A DNA stretch of 64,000 nt from UMGS1601 sp900553335. GTDB taxonomy: Bacteria; Bacillota; Clostridia; Oscillospirales; Ruminococcaceae. Position numbers and translations under genes: made by a program. Each line of letters starts with the position of its first letter. Within the stretch, counting starts at the first letter, position 1. The notes below the pieces were generated by a model. That model saw only the letters and a list, made by a program, of their open reading frames with translations. It did no database searches and was not told the origin of the DNA. Of this stretch, positions 51,384 to 59,851 are shown piece after piece. The DNA is taken from assembly GCA_937920725.1 (NCBI GenBank), contig CALEUW010000021.1, positions 1 to 64,000 of the forward strand. Reading direction: 5' to 3'.

Positions 51384-52148
51384 TTATCTTAAAATATTTG
51401 GATTAAAAATTGCTTTTGTTTCATCAAGCTTTGTTATCGCTATACTAACGTCCACCTGTCTGTTATCTATATAAACACACTTTGGAGTATATACTTTTAT
51501 AAGTCCGCTTCCATTGACGGTCGAATACGGAAGAAGCTTATACAGCTTGTTTTTAAAAGCCGCTTCAAGCTCATCTGAACTGCAAACAATCACTGACTTC
51601 TGCGAAAAAAAATCGTAAAGAGAATTTCCGGTATCGCTTATTCCATCAAGTCTTACAGAAACACTTTCGGTTTTTATCTCAACACTCGCACCTTTTTTTG
51701 CACAGTTTCTGAAACTTATGTAATCGTATATCCAAAATACTGCATACGTAATCGCAGTTACCAAAACCAGTATTATAAGCGAGATATCAAAATATACTGT
51801 TACTCCTATGATATATACCGCTCTTCCTAGGATCTTCCATATTAAAACGCACATTCCTATAAAAAGCAAATTAACCAGTATCAGCTTTCCTGCTGTGTCA
51901 AAAAGCGTTTTTAGCCTTAACCCGGATAGTATAAGCGAAATTATAAAAAGAGTAATAAGCTTTACTGCAAAGCTAAAAAACAGACTATCGCTTATAAATA
52001 TCTGGAGCGACGATATTCCTCCGATTAAAGATGCTGATATCACTTTAAACACAGTATACTTTCTATGTGAAACCAACATGACCGATTTAATGAAAAAATA
52101 CGTTATGTATACATTTGTAAGTATCAGAACATCTACATAAATTGTCAC
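51384..52148 (-). CDS. spoIIGA: Sigma-E processing peptidase SpoIIGA
   Basis: SpoIIGA is a membrane-embedded aspartic protease that removes the pro-sequence of sigma-E. The protein has five N-terminal helices (VLILTNVYITYFFIKSVML, then further segments to residue 140) and a soluble domain with the catalytic Asp in GISDTGNSL. GTG 52148, shortly after AGGAGA, gives 254 residues and the usual TIYVDVL start; a longer TTG-initiated frame has no support. It is co-transcribed with sigE. Confidence 0.93.
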   Translation of the reverse strand: MTIYVDVLILTNVYITYFFIKSVMLVSHRKYTVFKVISASLIGGISSLQIFISDSLFFSFAVKLITLFIISLILSGLRLKTLFDTAGKLILVNLLFIGMCVLIWKILGRAVYIIGVTVYFDISLIILVLVTAITYAVFWIYDYISFRNCAKKGASVEIKTESVSVRLDGISDTGNSLYDFFSQKSVIVCSSDELEAAFKNKLYKLLPYSTVNGSGLIKVYTPKCVYIDNRQVDVSIAITKLDETKAIFNPNILR

Positions 52149-52386
52149 TTTCTCCTGCCTCGCTTCAATATGTGGTGTCGTCCCGTCATTCAATGATCAT
52201 TAGTTTTTCAGATTGAGATAACGTTTTCCATTATAAAAAATAAATGTAACCCTCTGCCATTAAGGCGGGGATATCATTGATATTATTAAAAAAATGCGTC
52301 TGACAGCCGCTTGCTATCGGTATAATAATGTACAATGCTATTATATATCAGACCGCTCAAAAGAAATGTCGATTTTATAACACAAA

Positions 52387-52420
52387 AACCTTTTACAGAA
52401 AATTTTCTGTAAAAGGTTTT
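52387..52420 (-). terminator. Terminator of the small membrane-protein gene
   Basis: AACCTTTTACAGAAA and TTTCTGTAAAAGGTT form a near-perfect stem right after the stop codon of the gene at 52424, on the minus strand. Confidence 0.8.
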
Positions 52421-52423
52421 AAA

Positions 52424-52801
52424 CTACCAAAGCTTTAGATCAAAAGCGTTAAACAAAAAGACCAAAAGCACTATCAAAAATATTGCCCCAAATACTGCGG
52501 ATATAGTAATCGCTGCAAGCTTCGAGTCGGTCATATTCTTTTTATTTCTTTTCTTAGCACCCCTTTTTTTCTTTGTCGAAGTGCTTTGAGTTTGTGTTAC
52601 CGGAAAGTTTTTCCTGCTGCTTCTAACCAACGGCTGCCAACTATTGTCATTCTGTGTCCTTGCAATTACTATCGGCTCTGTTTTCTTTGCCGTCTTTTTC
52701 ACAGCAGTCGTTTTTCTTGCAGTACCGTTTCGTGTTGTCTGACTGGCCCTTGCTTTTGAAGTTTTTGCTGTCGAACCGGTTTTTCTTTTCGTCTGTGCCA
52801 T
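52424..52801 (-). CDS. Small basic single-pass membrane protein
   Basis: The 125-residue protein has a long Lys/Arg/Thr/Ala/Ser-rich N-terminal region (TAKTSKARASQTTRNGTARK) and one C-terminal membrane helix (LAAITISAVFGAIFLIVLLVFLF) with a short outside tail. No domain is recognised. The basic disordered region suggests nucleic-acid or phospholipid contact. It is monocistronic, with its own terminator, between spoIIGA and the sigma-factor operon. Confidence 0.6.
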   Translation of the reverse strand: MAQTKRKTGSTAKTSKARASQTTRNGTARKTTAVKKTAKKTEPIVIARTQNDNSWQPLVRSSRKNFPVTQTQSTSTKKKRGAKKRNKKNMTDSKLAAITISAVFGAIFLIVLLVFLFNAFDLKLW

Positions 52802-52884
52802 TTATTTCACCCACTTTAAAGTTACTTTACATATTCTATATTCTATTTTACTAAATCTGTTTATATGTGTCAACTAAAAAAAGA

Positions 52885-52919
52885 AAAACAGCAGAACTAA
52901 AATTAAGTCCTGCTGTTTT
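52885..52919 (-). terminator. Terminator of the sigma/DUF4367/secreted-protein operon
   Basis: AAAACAGCAG and CTGCTGTTTT pair across a 15-nt loop, downstream of the stop codon of the secreted protein at 52967. Confidence 0.75.
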
Positions 52920-52966
52920 CCTTAGTGTGTATTGCATCCTGTGTGAAGATATCAAAGTAAATAGCA

Positions 52967-53392
52967 TTAAATCGTTTTTTTAATGCTGTAAGAAGTAGTA
53001 TTTTCAGCATTAGAACCGAGATATACTACTACGTCCGTTTTTACACGGTAAGTTCCGCTTGACAGCGAAGTATATATTTTAGTAAATTTAGCTTTATTTG
53101 AATCAAACATTTGGCTGGCTATCTTTGTATTAGTCCATTCCGAGCCGCTTTGCTTTTGAAGCGTTTGTATAACATAAATCATTGCATCATTGCTAGATAT
53201 TTTAACCTCGCTTACACAAGTTGCGATTTTGCCTGAAACTTTTAAATCGCTTTCGTTAGTATTAAACACCAAACTGTAAGTTGAAATGCTCCCGTTATCA
53301 TTAGTATTCTCAGCAAAAGCTGTATATGTCATGCAGCAAAATGCAATTGCCACAGCACACAAAACAGATAAAATTTTTTTCATATGTTTCAT
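52967..53392 (-). CDS. Small secreted protein
   Basis: A 141-residue protein with a signal peptide (KKILSVLCAVAIAFCCMTYTAFA) and a mature beta-rich domain (LKVSGKIATCVSEVKISSND, TYRVKTDVVVYLGS). I do not recognise the family. It lies 11 bp downstream of the DUF4367 gene and is the third gene of the operon led by a sigma factor, so it is probably the operon's effector or sensed protein. Confidence 0.6.
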   Translation of the reverse strand: MKHMKKILSVLCAVAIAFCCMTYTAFAENTNDNGSISTYSLVFNTNESDLKVSGKIATCVSEVKISSNDAMIYVIQTLQKQSGSEWTNTKIASQMFDSNKAKFTKIYTSLSSGTYRVKTDVVVYLGSNAENTTSYSIKKTI

Positions 53393-53403
53393 CCTTTATA
53401 TCA

Positions 53404-54126
53404 CTAAGATTTCTCTCTTATGGTTTCCGCAAGCCGCATAGTTTCATCATAACTGATATCCCAAGTGCTTAAACAAATGGCAGTATCACCTATTCCCCAT
53501 ATCAACGTTACGCAATAACCATATTCGCCGTCATATATTTCTACATAATACTCTCTTCCGTTATGTTTTATCCAGGTCTTTTTCGAGGTTTCAAGCGGAA
53601 GCTTTATTCCACTAAAATCATAATAATGATTCTGGTCAAACGATATTATTACTTTGCCTTTTTCATCTATATAGCTGATGTCGTAGGAAGTCTGATCTTC
53701 AAAATCAACTACTAATTCATATTCATCGTCAACACCGCTAAGCTCATACTTTTGAATGTAGACATCATCCATACCTCCGGAACTTGCGTATTTTGCATCG
53801 TTCTCTCCATAGGTAAATATCATCAGTGCATCTGGAGTAACTATTGGCAAAAACTCAAAATTTTTCTCTTTAAATGCGTCAACGTCCACATCAACACCAA
53901 TACAACATACTAACACAATTACAAAAGTAATAGCCAAACAAGCCACTCGTTTAAACGAAAGCGGTATATGTATTGTTTTGTTCTTTTTGTTTATAATCTC
54001 CTGAATTCTGCCGTTAAACTCTTCAGATACCAAAGGAGTATCAGATATTTCCTCATTTTCATATAACTCATCAAGTACCGGATCTACAGCATCTTTTAAT
54101 GCAGCTGAAAGTATATCGTACTTCAT
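53404..54126 (-). CDS. DUF4367-type membrane protein, probable anti-sigma factor
   Basis: The 240-residue protein has an N-terminal cytoplasmic helical region (ILSAALKDAVDPVLDELYEN), a membrane helix (VACLAITFVIVLVCCIGVDV) and an outer domain with DUF4367-like features (the C-terminal GDTAICLSTWDISYDETMRL). Its start overlaps the sigma-factor stop by 4 bp. The N-terminus could hold the sigma factor at the membrane. Confidence 0.7.
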   Translation of the reverse strand: MKYDILSAALKDAVDPVLDELYENEEISDTPLVSEEFNGRIQEIINKKNKTIHIPLSFKRVACLAITFVIVLVCCIGVDVDVDAFKEKNFEFLPIVTPDALMIFTYGENDAKYASSGGMDDVYIQKYELSGVDDEYELVVDFEDQTSYDISYIDEKGKVIISFDQNHYYDFSGIKLPLETSKKTWIKHNGREYYVEIYDGEYGYCVTLIWGIGDTAICLSTWDISYDETMRLAETIREKS

Positions 54127-54659
54127 ATGTCAAAACCCTCCTTCAATTTATTTGAAAGTTCAATCCTTGCACGGTGTAATCTCTGCCTTGCACAAGATTG
54201 CGTAATGCCCAATGAAGATGCTATATCTTTACAGCTAAGCCCAAAAATGTATTTCAGATACATGATTTCGCTGTAATTATCATCAAGACTTTTTATACAG
54301 TCAACAATATAATTATATTTATATGTAGATAAGGAATTATCAGATAAATGTATGCTGTCCTCAGCAGCAATTCTAATCAATTTCTGTTGTTTTGCTTCTT
54401 GTCTTAAAATATCATTTGCACAGCTCTTAACAACTAGAGCTAAATACCTGCTCTGCTGTGCATCATCAAATGTTTTGATTCTGTCATAGCATTTTACGAT
54501 TCTAATAAAAGCTTCAGAACAAGCGTCCTCAGCCATCGGTCGATCTTTTAAAATGCAATATGCAATTTTCATAGCCTTATTAATATTCTGACTGTAAAAC
54601 TCAGAAAAGCTTAAAGTACTGCATTCAAAATCAGTAAGTGTAAATAAAGCGCCGAGCAT
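54123..54659 (-). CDS. ECF-type sigma factor 2
   Basis: The 178-residue protein starts at ATG 54659, following GGAGGGGACAA. It has region 2 (INKAMKIAYCILKDRPMAEDACSEAF, YLALVVKSCANDILRQ) and region 4 (SLDDNYSEIMYLKYIFGLSCKDIA, then GITQSCARQRLHRARIEL). It leads an operon with the DUF4367 anti-sigma candidate and the secreted protein and probably autoregulates. Confidence 0.87.
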   Translation of the reverse strand: MLGALFTLTDFECSTLSFSEFYSQNINKAMKIAYCILKDRPMAEDACSEAFIRIVKCYDRIKTFDDAQQSRYLALVVKSCANDILRQEAKQQKLIRIAAEDSIHLSDNSLSTYKYNYIVDCIKSLDDNYSEIMYLKYIFGLSCKDIASSLGITQSCARQRLHRARIELSNKLKEGFDI

Positions 54660-54768
54660 TTGTCCCCTCCGAAAAATTACTATGTACAAATTATATTATA
54701 TATTCATACAAATGTAAACGTTTTTCGGTGCTTTGCCTTAAATAATGACAAAACATACTGCTGATCCG

Positions 54769-54890
54769 TTTTCAATAATGGGCGCAGCCCCGTTATTCAA
54801 CGTTTTCATCGGGGTATTGCATCCCCTCCGCTGAAAGAATTAAGTGAAACCCGCCGCCTATATGGCGGAGTACATCTTAATTCAGTGATA
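54769..54890. repeat. Dispersed intergenic repeat, copy B
   Basis: The second full copy of the repeat seen at 13847-13967, in the same orientation with the same block order: TTCAATAATGG, CAGCCCCGTTATTCAACG, CATCGGGGTATTGCATCCCC, CTGAAA, AACCCGCCGCCTATAT and CTTAATTCAGT. It is upstream of purC. Confidence 0.6.
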
Positions 54891-55097
54891 AACGCATCAG
54901 AAAAGAAGAAATAATTTCCCTTTTAAATCTTTATAATACATAAACGTCTTTTTTTGTCGTATTGTGACACATCTTTTAATTTTTCGGCATTTTCAACAAA
55001 TAAATATAATGATATTTGTATAATATGACAAGATATATAAGGGCGCACAACTAATTATTCTTCGGTTTTTCTAACACGAAAAAGTAGTGTAAAAATC

Positions 55098-55126
55098 TTG
55101 AAAAACAGCAAAAACTGTGATACAAT
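55098..55126 (+). promoter_or_regulatory. purC promoter
   Basis: TTGAAA, 17 bp, TACAAT, about 40 bp before the purC ATG. Confidence 0.55.
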
Positions 55127-55162
55127 AAATTTATTGACGATTTAAAGAAAGGATTGTTCATT

Positions 55163-56008
55163 ATGAAAAAGATTATAAGCGGAAAAGTAAGGGAAGTTTA
55201 CGATCTCGAAAACGGGCAGCTTGTTATTGTTACAACTGACAGAATTTCAGCATTTGATGTTATACTGCCTACTGAAATTCCGGACAAGGGCATCGTATTA
55301 AATCAGATGTCGCTGTTTTGGTTTGATTTTGTGAAGGATATTATTCCAAATCACATAATCTCAAGCGATCTTAAGGATATGCCGAAAGAATTTCAAAAGC
55401 CGGAATACGAGGGCAGAACGATACTGGTTAAGAAGCTTCAGATGATGAATTATGAGTTCATAGTTCGAGGATATATGTTTGGAAGCATGTGGGAAGCATA
55501 TAAAAAAGGTGAAGAATTCTGCGGAACTAAGTTTGACAAGCAATACAATCTTGCAGAGAAGCTTGACGAGCCGATGTTTACTCCTTCCACTAAGGCAAGC
55601 GAGGGCCACGACATTTATGTAAGCTTTGACCAAATGGCATCAGACATCGGATATGAGCTTGCTGAGAAAATCAGAGATATTTCTATTAACCTTTATAACA
55701 AATGCTTTGAATATGCAAAAGAGCATGGAATAATCTTAGTGGACACTAAGTTTGAGTTTGGAGTTGATGAGAACGGAGTTTTAACTATTGCAGACGAAAT
55801 ATTCACTCCTGACTCATCACGTTTCTGGGATGCAGATGAATATAAAATCGGAACAAGCCCCAAAAGCTTTGACAAGCAGTTTGTAAGAGATTGGCTCAAG
55901 GAAATGGGAATTGACGGAAAAGAAGGCATTCAGCCGCTTCCTCAGGACGTTGTAGAAAACACTAGCAAAATATACTGGGAAGGTCTTCACAGACTTAAGG
56001 GTGAATAA
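55163..56008 (+). CDS. purC: Phosphoribosylaminoimidazole-succinocarboxamide synthase
   Basis: SAICAR synthase joins CAIR and aspartate with ATP in purine synthesis. The 281-residue protein has the diagnostic N-terminus SGKVREVYDLENGQLVIVTT, the DRISAFDVILPTEIPDKG block, then ILVKKLQMMNYEFIVRGY and VDTKFEFGVDENG. ATG 55163 is used because AAAGGA precedes it. No other purine gene is adjacent. Confidence 0.96.
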   Translation: MKKIISGKVREVYDLENGQLVIVTTDRISAFDVILPTEIPDKGIVLNQMSLFWFDFVKDIIPNHIISSDLKDMPKEFQKPEYEGRTILVKKLQMMNYEFIVRGYMFGSMWEAYKKGEEFCGTKFDKQYNLAEKLDEPMFTPSTKASEGHDIYVSFDQMASDIGYELAEKIRDISINLYNKCFEYAKEHGIILVDTKFEFGVDENGVLTIADEIFTPDSSRFWDADEYKIGTSPKSFDKQFVRDWLKEMGIDGKEGIQPLPQDVVENTSKIYWEGLHRLKGE

Positions 56009-56079
56009 CAGTCATTGATCCCCTACCCACTGATCATGAAAGTAATTATGTATTAAGGCAAAAAATTGGTAAAAAACAC

Positions 56080-56108
56080 TTGCAATTTCAAGATAGCTGT
56101 GGTATAAT
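56080..56108 (+). promoter_or_regulatory. rplS promoter
   Basis: TTGCAA, 17 bp, TATAAT, ahead of the rplS leader. Confidence 0.7.
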
Positions 56109-56114
56109 ATTAAG

Positions 56115-56240
56115 GCATTTGAGAATCCGTCGTGAAATCCGACGAGAGTTAGTGCATATCATACGATATACATTAAAGCGGATAGTCCTCTGGCATTAAG
56201 GAATTTAGTGCGTATGAATATCTGAAAAAACACAGGAGGT
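56115..56240 (+). promoter_or_regulatory. L19 ribosomal-protein leader
   Basis: The leader of about 130 nt between the promoter and rplS holds a hairpin with GTCG and CGAC arms (GTCGTGAAATCCGAC) and further pairing segments such as CGATATACATTAAAGCGG. This is the place where an L19 autoregulatory leader is known in Firmicutes. Identity is by context only. Confidence 0.4.
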
Positions 56241-56247
56241 ATTTAAA

Positions 56248-56592
56248 GTGGACGCTTTAAAGCTTATTTCAAATTCCAGCCTTAAGGCTGAGGTTCCGGA
56301 GCTTAACATTGGTGACACCGTTAAGGTTCACGTTAAGATCAAGGAAGGTGACAAGTCGAGAATTCAGGTATTTGAGGGAACAATCATCGCTAAGAAGCAC
56401 GGTGGAATCAACGAAACTTTTACAGTAAGAAGAGTTGCTCACGGATGCGGAATCGAAAGAGTTTTCCCTGTTCATTCACCTGTTGTTGACAAGGTTGAAA
56501 TTGTTAGAAGAGGTCGTGTAAGAAGAGCTAAGCTTTACTACTTGAGAGATAGAGTAGGTAAGGCTGCTAAGGTTAAAGAAGCGATCAGATAA
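56248..56592 (+). CDS. rplS: 50S ribosomal protein L19
   Basis: The 114-residue L19 starts with GTG 56248 behind AGGAGG. Signatures are PELNIGDTVKVHVKIKEGD, the VFEGTIIAKKHGGINETFTV block and the C-terminal RVRRAKLYYLRDRVGKAA. L19 contacts the 30S-50S interface. It is monocistronic, without rimM or trmD adjacent. Confidence 0.97.
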   Translation: MDALKLISNSSLKAEVPELNIGDTVKVHVKIKEGDKSRIQVFEGTIIAKKHGGINETFTVRRVAHGCGIERVFPVHSPVVDKVEIVRRGRVRRAKLYYLRDRVGKAAKVKEAIR

Positions 56593-56606
56593 TCAGCCAA
56601 GAATTT

Positions 56607-56640
56607 TACGGAGTATGGTTCTCATACTCCGTATTTTTTT
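56607..56640 (+). terminator. rplS terminator
   Basis: TACGGAGTATG and CATACTCCGTA form a perfect stem, followed by seven or more T. Confidence 0.9.
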
Positions 56641-57087
56641 ATCTGATATAAAAAGAGTTGATCGATATTTTTAACGATTGCTCTAGTTTAACAAAAAGCA
56701 CATGGATTTTTCTATTGTACTTTTTTACTGCCTTGTGCAAGGAATGTTGCGTTTACTTTTATTCTATTTGTATGACATATAACATTAAGGTAAAACACCT
56801 TATCGCTGACTTATCGTGCATTCGCACGATTCAGCTGTCGCCTTCCCTTAAAACATTGTATCATTAATTTGCTGCCGCCGCTCTGTAGGCTTTGCCGGCA
56901 ATTGCAATAAATCGCAATTAAATTATGATATAACGTAATTAAGAACGAGATAAGAATTGTGCTTGATAAAGAATTTCAATGTTATCTAACACAATGAGAA
57001 ATGATAATAAGATTTCTACTATGCTTTATTGACTGCTCTCTTTACCTTATTTTGAGAATTGCTTGTAAAAAATAAAAGCTCAATTTC
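56641..57087. other. Gene-free region between rplS and the transporter
   Basis: No supported gene or RNA is seen. It is AT-rich, with scattered stop codons in all frames and no strong hairpins. Confidence 0.4.
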
Positions 57088-57116
57088 TTGACGTTTTTGC
57101 AGAAATATAGTAAAAT
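57088..57116 (+). promoter_or_regulatory. Promoter of the NSS transporter
   Basis: TTGACG, 17 bp, TAAAAT. The leader after it (about 57148-57190) can form a hairpin with ACGG and CCGT arms inside a CGGA/TCCG outer stem, but I could not match it to a known riboswitch. Confidence 0.5.
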
Positions 57117-57204
57117 AAAAATGATAATATAAAATTCAAACAAAGTCGGATAGACGGGTAATGGAACGGCTTTTTCCGTGTCCGCAGAAAGGAATTATTT
57201 TTAA

Positions 57205-58560
57205 ATGAATAACAAAACTAATACGGTTAAAAGCGGATTCGGCTCAAGGCTAGGATTTATTTTAGCAGCCGCCGGTTCTGCGGTCGGTCTTGGAAATATC
57301 TGGCGTTTTCCTTATTTGGCAGCAAAATATGGCGGCGGAATGTTTTTACTTATATATTTAATACTTGCTGTTACCTTTGGATTTGCATTAATGATAACAG
57401 AAATTGCAATCGGCAGAAAGACAGGCAAAAGCGTAATAGGTGCATATTCTGCTATGGACAGGCATTTTTCTCCGCTTGGATGGCTTGCAGCTGCAATCCC
57501 CGTTGTAATCCTTCCGTATTACTGTGTCATCGGAGGTTGGGTTTTAAAATACCTGACAGAGTTTGCTACCGGAGCCGGAAAATCAACTGCCGGCAATGGT
57601 GATTACTTTTCTGCTTTTATAAGCAGCCCTGTTGCACCAATAGTTTTCTTTGCTGTTTTTATCGTACTTACTGCGGTTGTAGTAATGCTTGGAGTTGAAA
57701 AGGGTATAGAAAAAGTCAGTAAAATACTCATGCCTGTACTTCTGCTATTGATTGTCGGTACAGGAATTTACACGCTTACTCTTCCGGGAGCAATTGACGG
57801 TTTAATCTACTATGTAAAGCCGGATTTGTCCGAATTTTCCATTAAAACAGTAATAGCGGCAATGGGACAGCTTTTCTATTCCATGTCTCTTGCTATGGGA
57901 ATTATGATTACATATGGTTCATATATGCGTAAAGAGGACAACATTGAAAAATCCGTAAGACAGATCGAAATTTTTGATACGCTGGTAGCCTTTCTTGCCG
58001 GTTTGATAATTGTTCCTGCTGTATTTGTTTTTTCGGGTGGTGACAGGAGTGCACTTAATGCCGGTCCTAAGCTTATGTTTGTAACTCTTCCGAATGTTTT
58101 TGATTCCATGGCAGGCGGACAGATTGTAGGCACTGTATTTTTTGTTCTTGTTGCACTTGCAGCGCTTACATCGTCGATTTCATTGATGGAAACCGTTGTA
58201 TCTATCATATGCGAGCGTTTTAAATTTAAAAGAGTTACAAGCTGTCTGATAGTAATTGCATTTTCGTTCCTTCTGGGTATGGTTTCGATTTTCGGCTATA
58301 GTATATGGTCGGATTTCACGCTTTTTAAAATGCAGATGCTTGATTTCTTTGACTTTGTAAGCAATAATATAATGATGCCTGTTGTTGCTCTTATGACCTG
58401 CATACTTATTGGTTTTGTTGTTAAATCAAAATATATTGAAGATGAAATAGAGCTTAATGCAAAATTCAAATCAAAAACGCTTTATCGTATAATGATAAAA
58501 TATATTTGTCCTGTTTGTATGGTTATCATATTGTTATCCTCGCTGTTTATCTCGCTTTAA
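57205..58560 (+). CDS. Neurotransmitter:sodium symporter family transporter
   Basis: This 451-residue member of the LeuT/MhsT-type NSS family imports amino acids or related solutes with sodium. The first helix has the family signature FILAAAGSAVGLGNIWRFPYL, and the sixth reads AAMGQLFYSMSLAMGIMITYGSY, where the unwound substrate site lies. The eighth helix region ALAALTSSISLMETVVS has the sodium-site Ser-Ser. About 11 helices are seen, as in MhsT. AAAGGAATTA precedes the ATG. It is monocistronic with a terminator after it. Confidence 0.93.
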   Translation: MNNKTNTVKSGFGSRLGFILAAAGSAVGLGNIWRFPYLAAKYGGGMFLLIYLILAVTFGFALMITEIAIGRKTGKSVIGAYSAMDRHFSPLGWLAAAIPVVILPYYCVIGGWVLKYLTEFATGAGKSTAGNGDYFSAFISSPVAPIVFFAVFIVLTAVVVMLGVEKGIEKVSKILMPVLLLLIVGTGIYTLTLPGAIDGLIYYVKPDLSEFSIKTVIAAMGQLFYSMSLAMGIMITYGSYMRKEDNIEKSVRQIEIFDTLVAFLAGLIIVPAVFVFSGGDRSALNAGPKLMFVTLPNVFDSMAGGQIVGTVFFVLVALAALTSSISLMETVVSIICERFKFKRVTSCLIVIAFSFLLGMVSIFGYSIWSDFTLFKMQMLDFFDFVSNNIMMPVVALMTCILIGFVVKSKYIEDEIELNAKFKSKTLYRIMIKYICPVCMVIILLSSLFISL

Positions 58561-58593
58561 GAAAAAATATAATATAAAAAAACTGTATAAAGC

Positions 58594-58637
58594 AATCAAG
58601 AGCAACTGATCTATATATTAGTTGCTCTTGATTTTTA
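58594..58637 (+). terminator. NSS transporter terminator
   Basis: ATCAAGAGCAACT and AGTTGCTCTTGAT form a perfect 13-bp stem with a 12-nt loop and a T run after. Confidence 0.9.
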
Positions 58638-58676
58638 TAAAGATGTATATCCAGACTTTCTGCAATGCAGACAAAA

Positions 58677-58919
58677 ATGATTCTTCTGACCGTTGACAAT
58701 CAAAAGACGGCTGATTACTTCGCAAGTAAAGCGGGTATTACCGAAGTCCGCGCAGAGTTTCTGCCAAGGAAAAGGTAGAAAGCATTACGAAACTGCAAGC
58801 CGAAAACAGAATGTATGATCGGCGATGGTGTAAACGATGCACTTGCGCTAAAAACCGCAAATGTCGATGCGGCTATAGGAAGCGACATTGCTGTTGCAGC
58901 GGCAGACATTGCTCAATGA
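58677..58919 (+). pseudogene. P-type ATPase remnant with frameshifts
   Basis: The fragment reads LLTVDNQKTADYFASKAGIT and, after two frame changes, MIGDGVNDALALKTANVDAA with AIGSDIAVAAADIA, which is the hinge region of a heavy-metal P-type ATPase. One frame change fits loss of a C in what should be LPKEKVESITKLQ. The N-terminal bulk and the phosphorylation site are missing. It differs from the complete pump at 27493. Confidence 0.85.
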
Positions 58920-58963
58920 TAGAAAATTTTCGTAAATTAGTATTCAGGCTATAGGGTTAGAAA

Positions 58964-59161
58964 ATGACAGTTTTAAATTTTCCGCACTTGATTGCAACAC
59001 TGCTTCTTAATGAAGACGTTGACATTCGTTACATACAAAAATTACTGTGTCACAGCTCTATTACAACTACGCAAATATATACTCATGCAGCTATGGTTAA
59101 GCAAAAAGAGATTCTTTCTATCAAGCATCCGAGAAACAAAATAATTGTGAACATAGAATAA
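58964..59161 (+). pseudogene. Tyrosine recombinase C-terminal remnant
   Basis: The 65-codon frame reads ATLLLNEDVDIRYIQKLL, then CHSSITTTQIYTHAAMVKQK and KHPRNKII, which is the tail of a XerD-like integrase of mobile elements. The HxxR box is destroyed (PHLIAT in place of HxLRHTFAT) and the conserved GHSS reads CHSS, although the nucleophile Tyr (QIYTH) survives. Everything N-terminal is gone. Confidence 0.8.
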
Positions 59162-59417
59162 TATCGTCGTCCTTACCATTAAACGCTTATTAAAAATATC
59201 TGCCAATTGGTTAAGCAATAATAATGGGACATAAAGTCCCATTTCAACTTATAAATCGTAACAAATAATATCTATGTATAGAACATAATCTTTATAAAAC
59301 AAATGAAATGCCTAAAATCAATTATTTATTAATTATAATCTACACTATTCGACAAATATCCAATAATCTATATGATATAATGAATTATAAATTTATTGGT
59401 AACCCGCCATATATTTT

Positions 59418-59462
59418 GCAAAAAACATCGACAAGGCTATCTGCCCTGCCGATGTTTTTGCA
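59418..59462. terminator. Terminator-like inverted repeat
   Basis: GCAAAAAACATCG and CGATGTTTTTGC flank a 20-nt loop. No adjacent intact gene requires it; it probably remains from a lost gene. Confidence 0.5.
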
Positions 59463-59680
59463 TTATCTTCCACGCTTATTAAAATTATACTTGTTGATAG
59501 CATCATCCTGTGGAGAAAACAGCGCAAGCTGATTTTGCCGCTACATTTATTCATCAATTGTTTTAAATCTTAGTATAGTTTGTCAGACCATACTTTCATT
59601 TTATTACTCAGGGGTTGTTTTTCAATTCACCGCCTAAGCTATTCTGAACTCCCGGCACAGCCTGGAGTTTTCGTTTGACA

Positions 59681-59719
59681 AAAAGTCCACCGTAATTCTA
59701 TCAAGATTACGGTGGACTT
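59681..59719 (-). terminator. Terminator of the tRNA-Ser-like unit
   Basis: AAGTCCACCGTAAT and ATTACGGTGGACTT form a perfect 14-bp stem followed by TTTTTG on the minus strand, one base beyond the encoded CCA end. Confidence 0.85.
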
Positions 59720-59720
59720 A

Positions 59721-59795
<75 letters not shown>

Positions 59796-59822
59796 ACAGA
59801 TATTCATGTTTTTGTTGTTTTT

Positions 59823-59851
59823 ATTATAGCATGGATTGATGAGGTTGTCAA
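59823..59851 (-). promoter_or_regulatory. Consensus promoter of the tRNA-Ser-like unit
   Basis: On the minus strand TTGACA (59851-59846), 17 bp, TATAAT (59828-59823). Both hexamers are perfect, and the tRNA 5' end lies about 28 bp downstream. Confidence 0.8.

Noticed and set aside
57117..57204. Structured leader of the NSS transporter as a sodium or guanidine riboswitch
   Set aside because: Only short ACGG/CCGT and CGGA/TCCG pairings; it does not match any riboswitch consensus I can recall.
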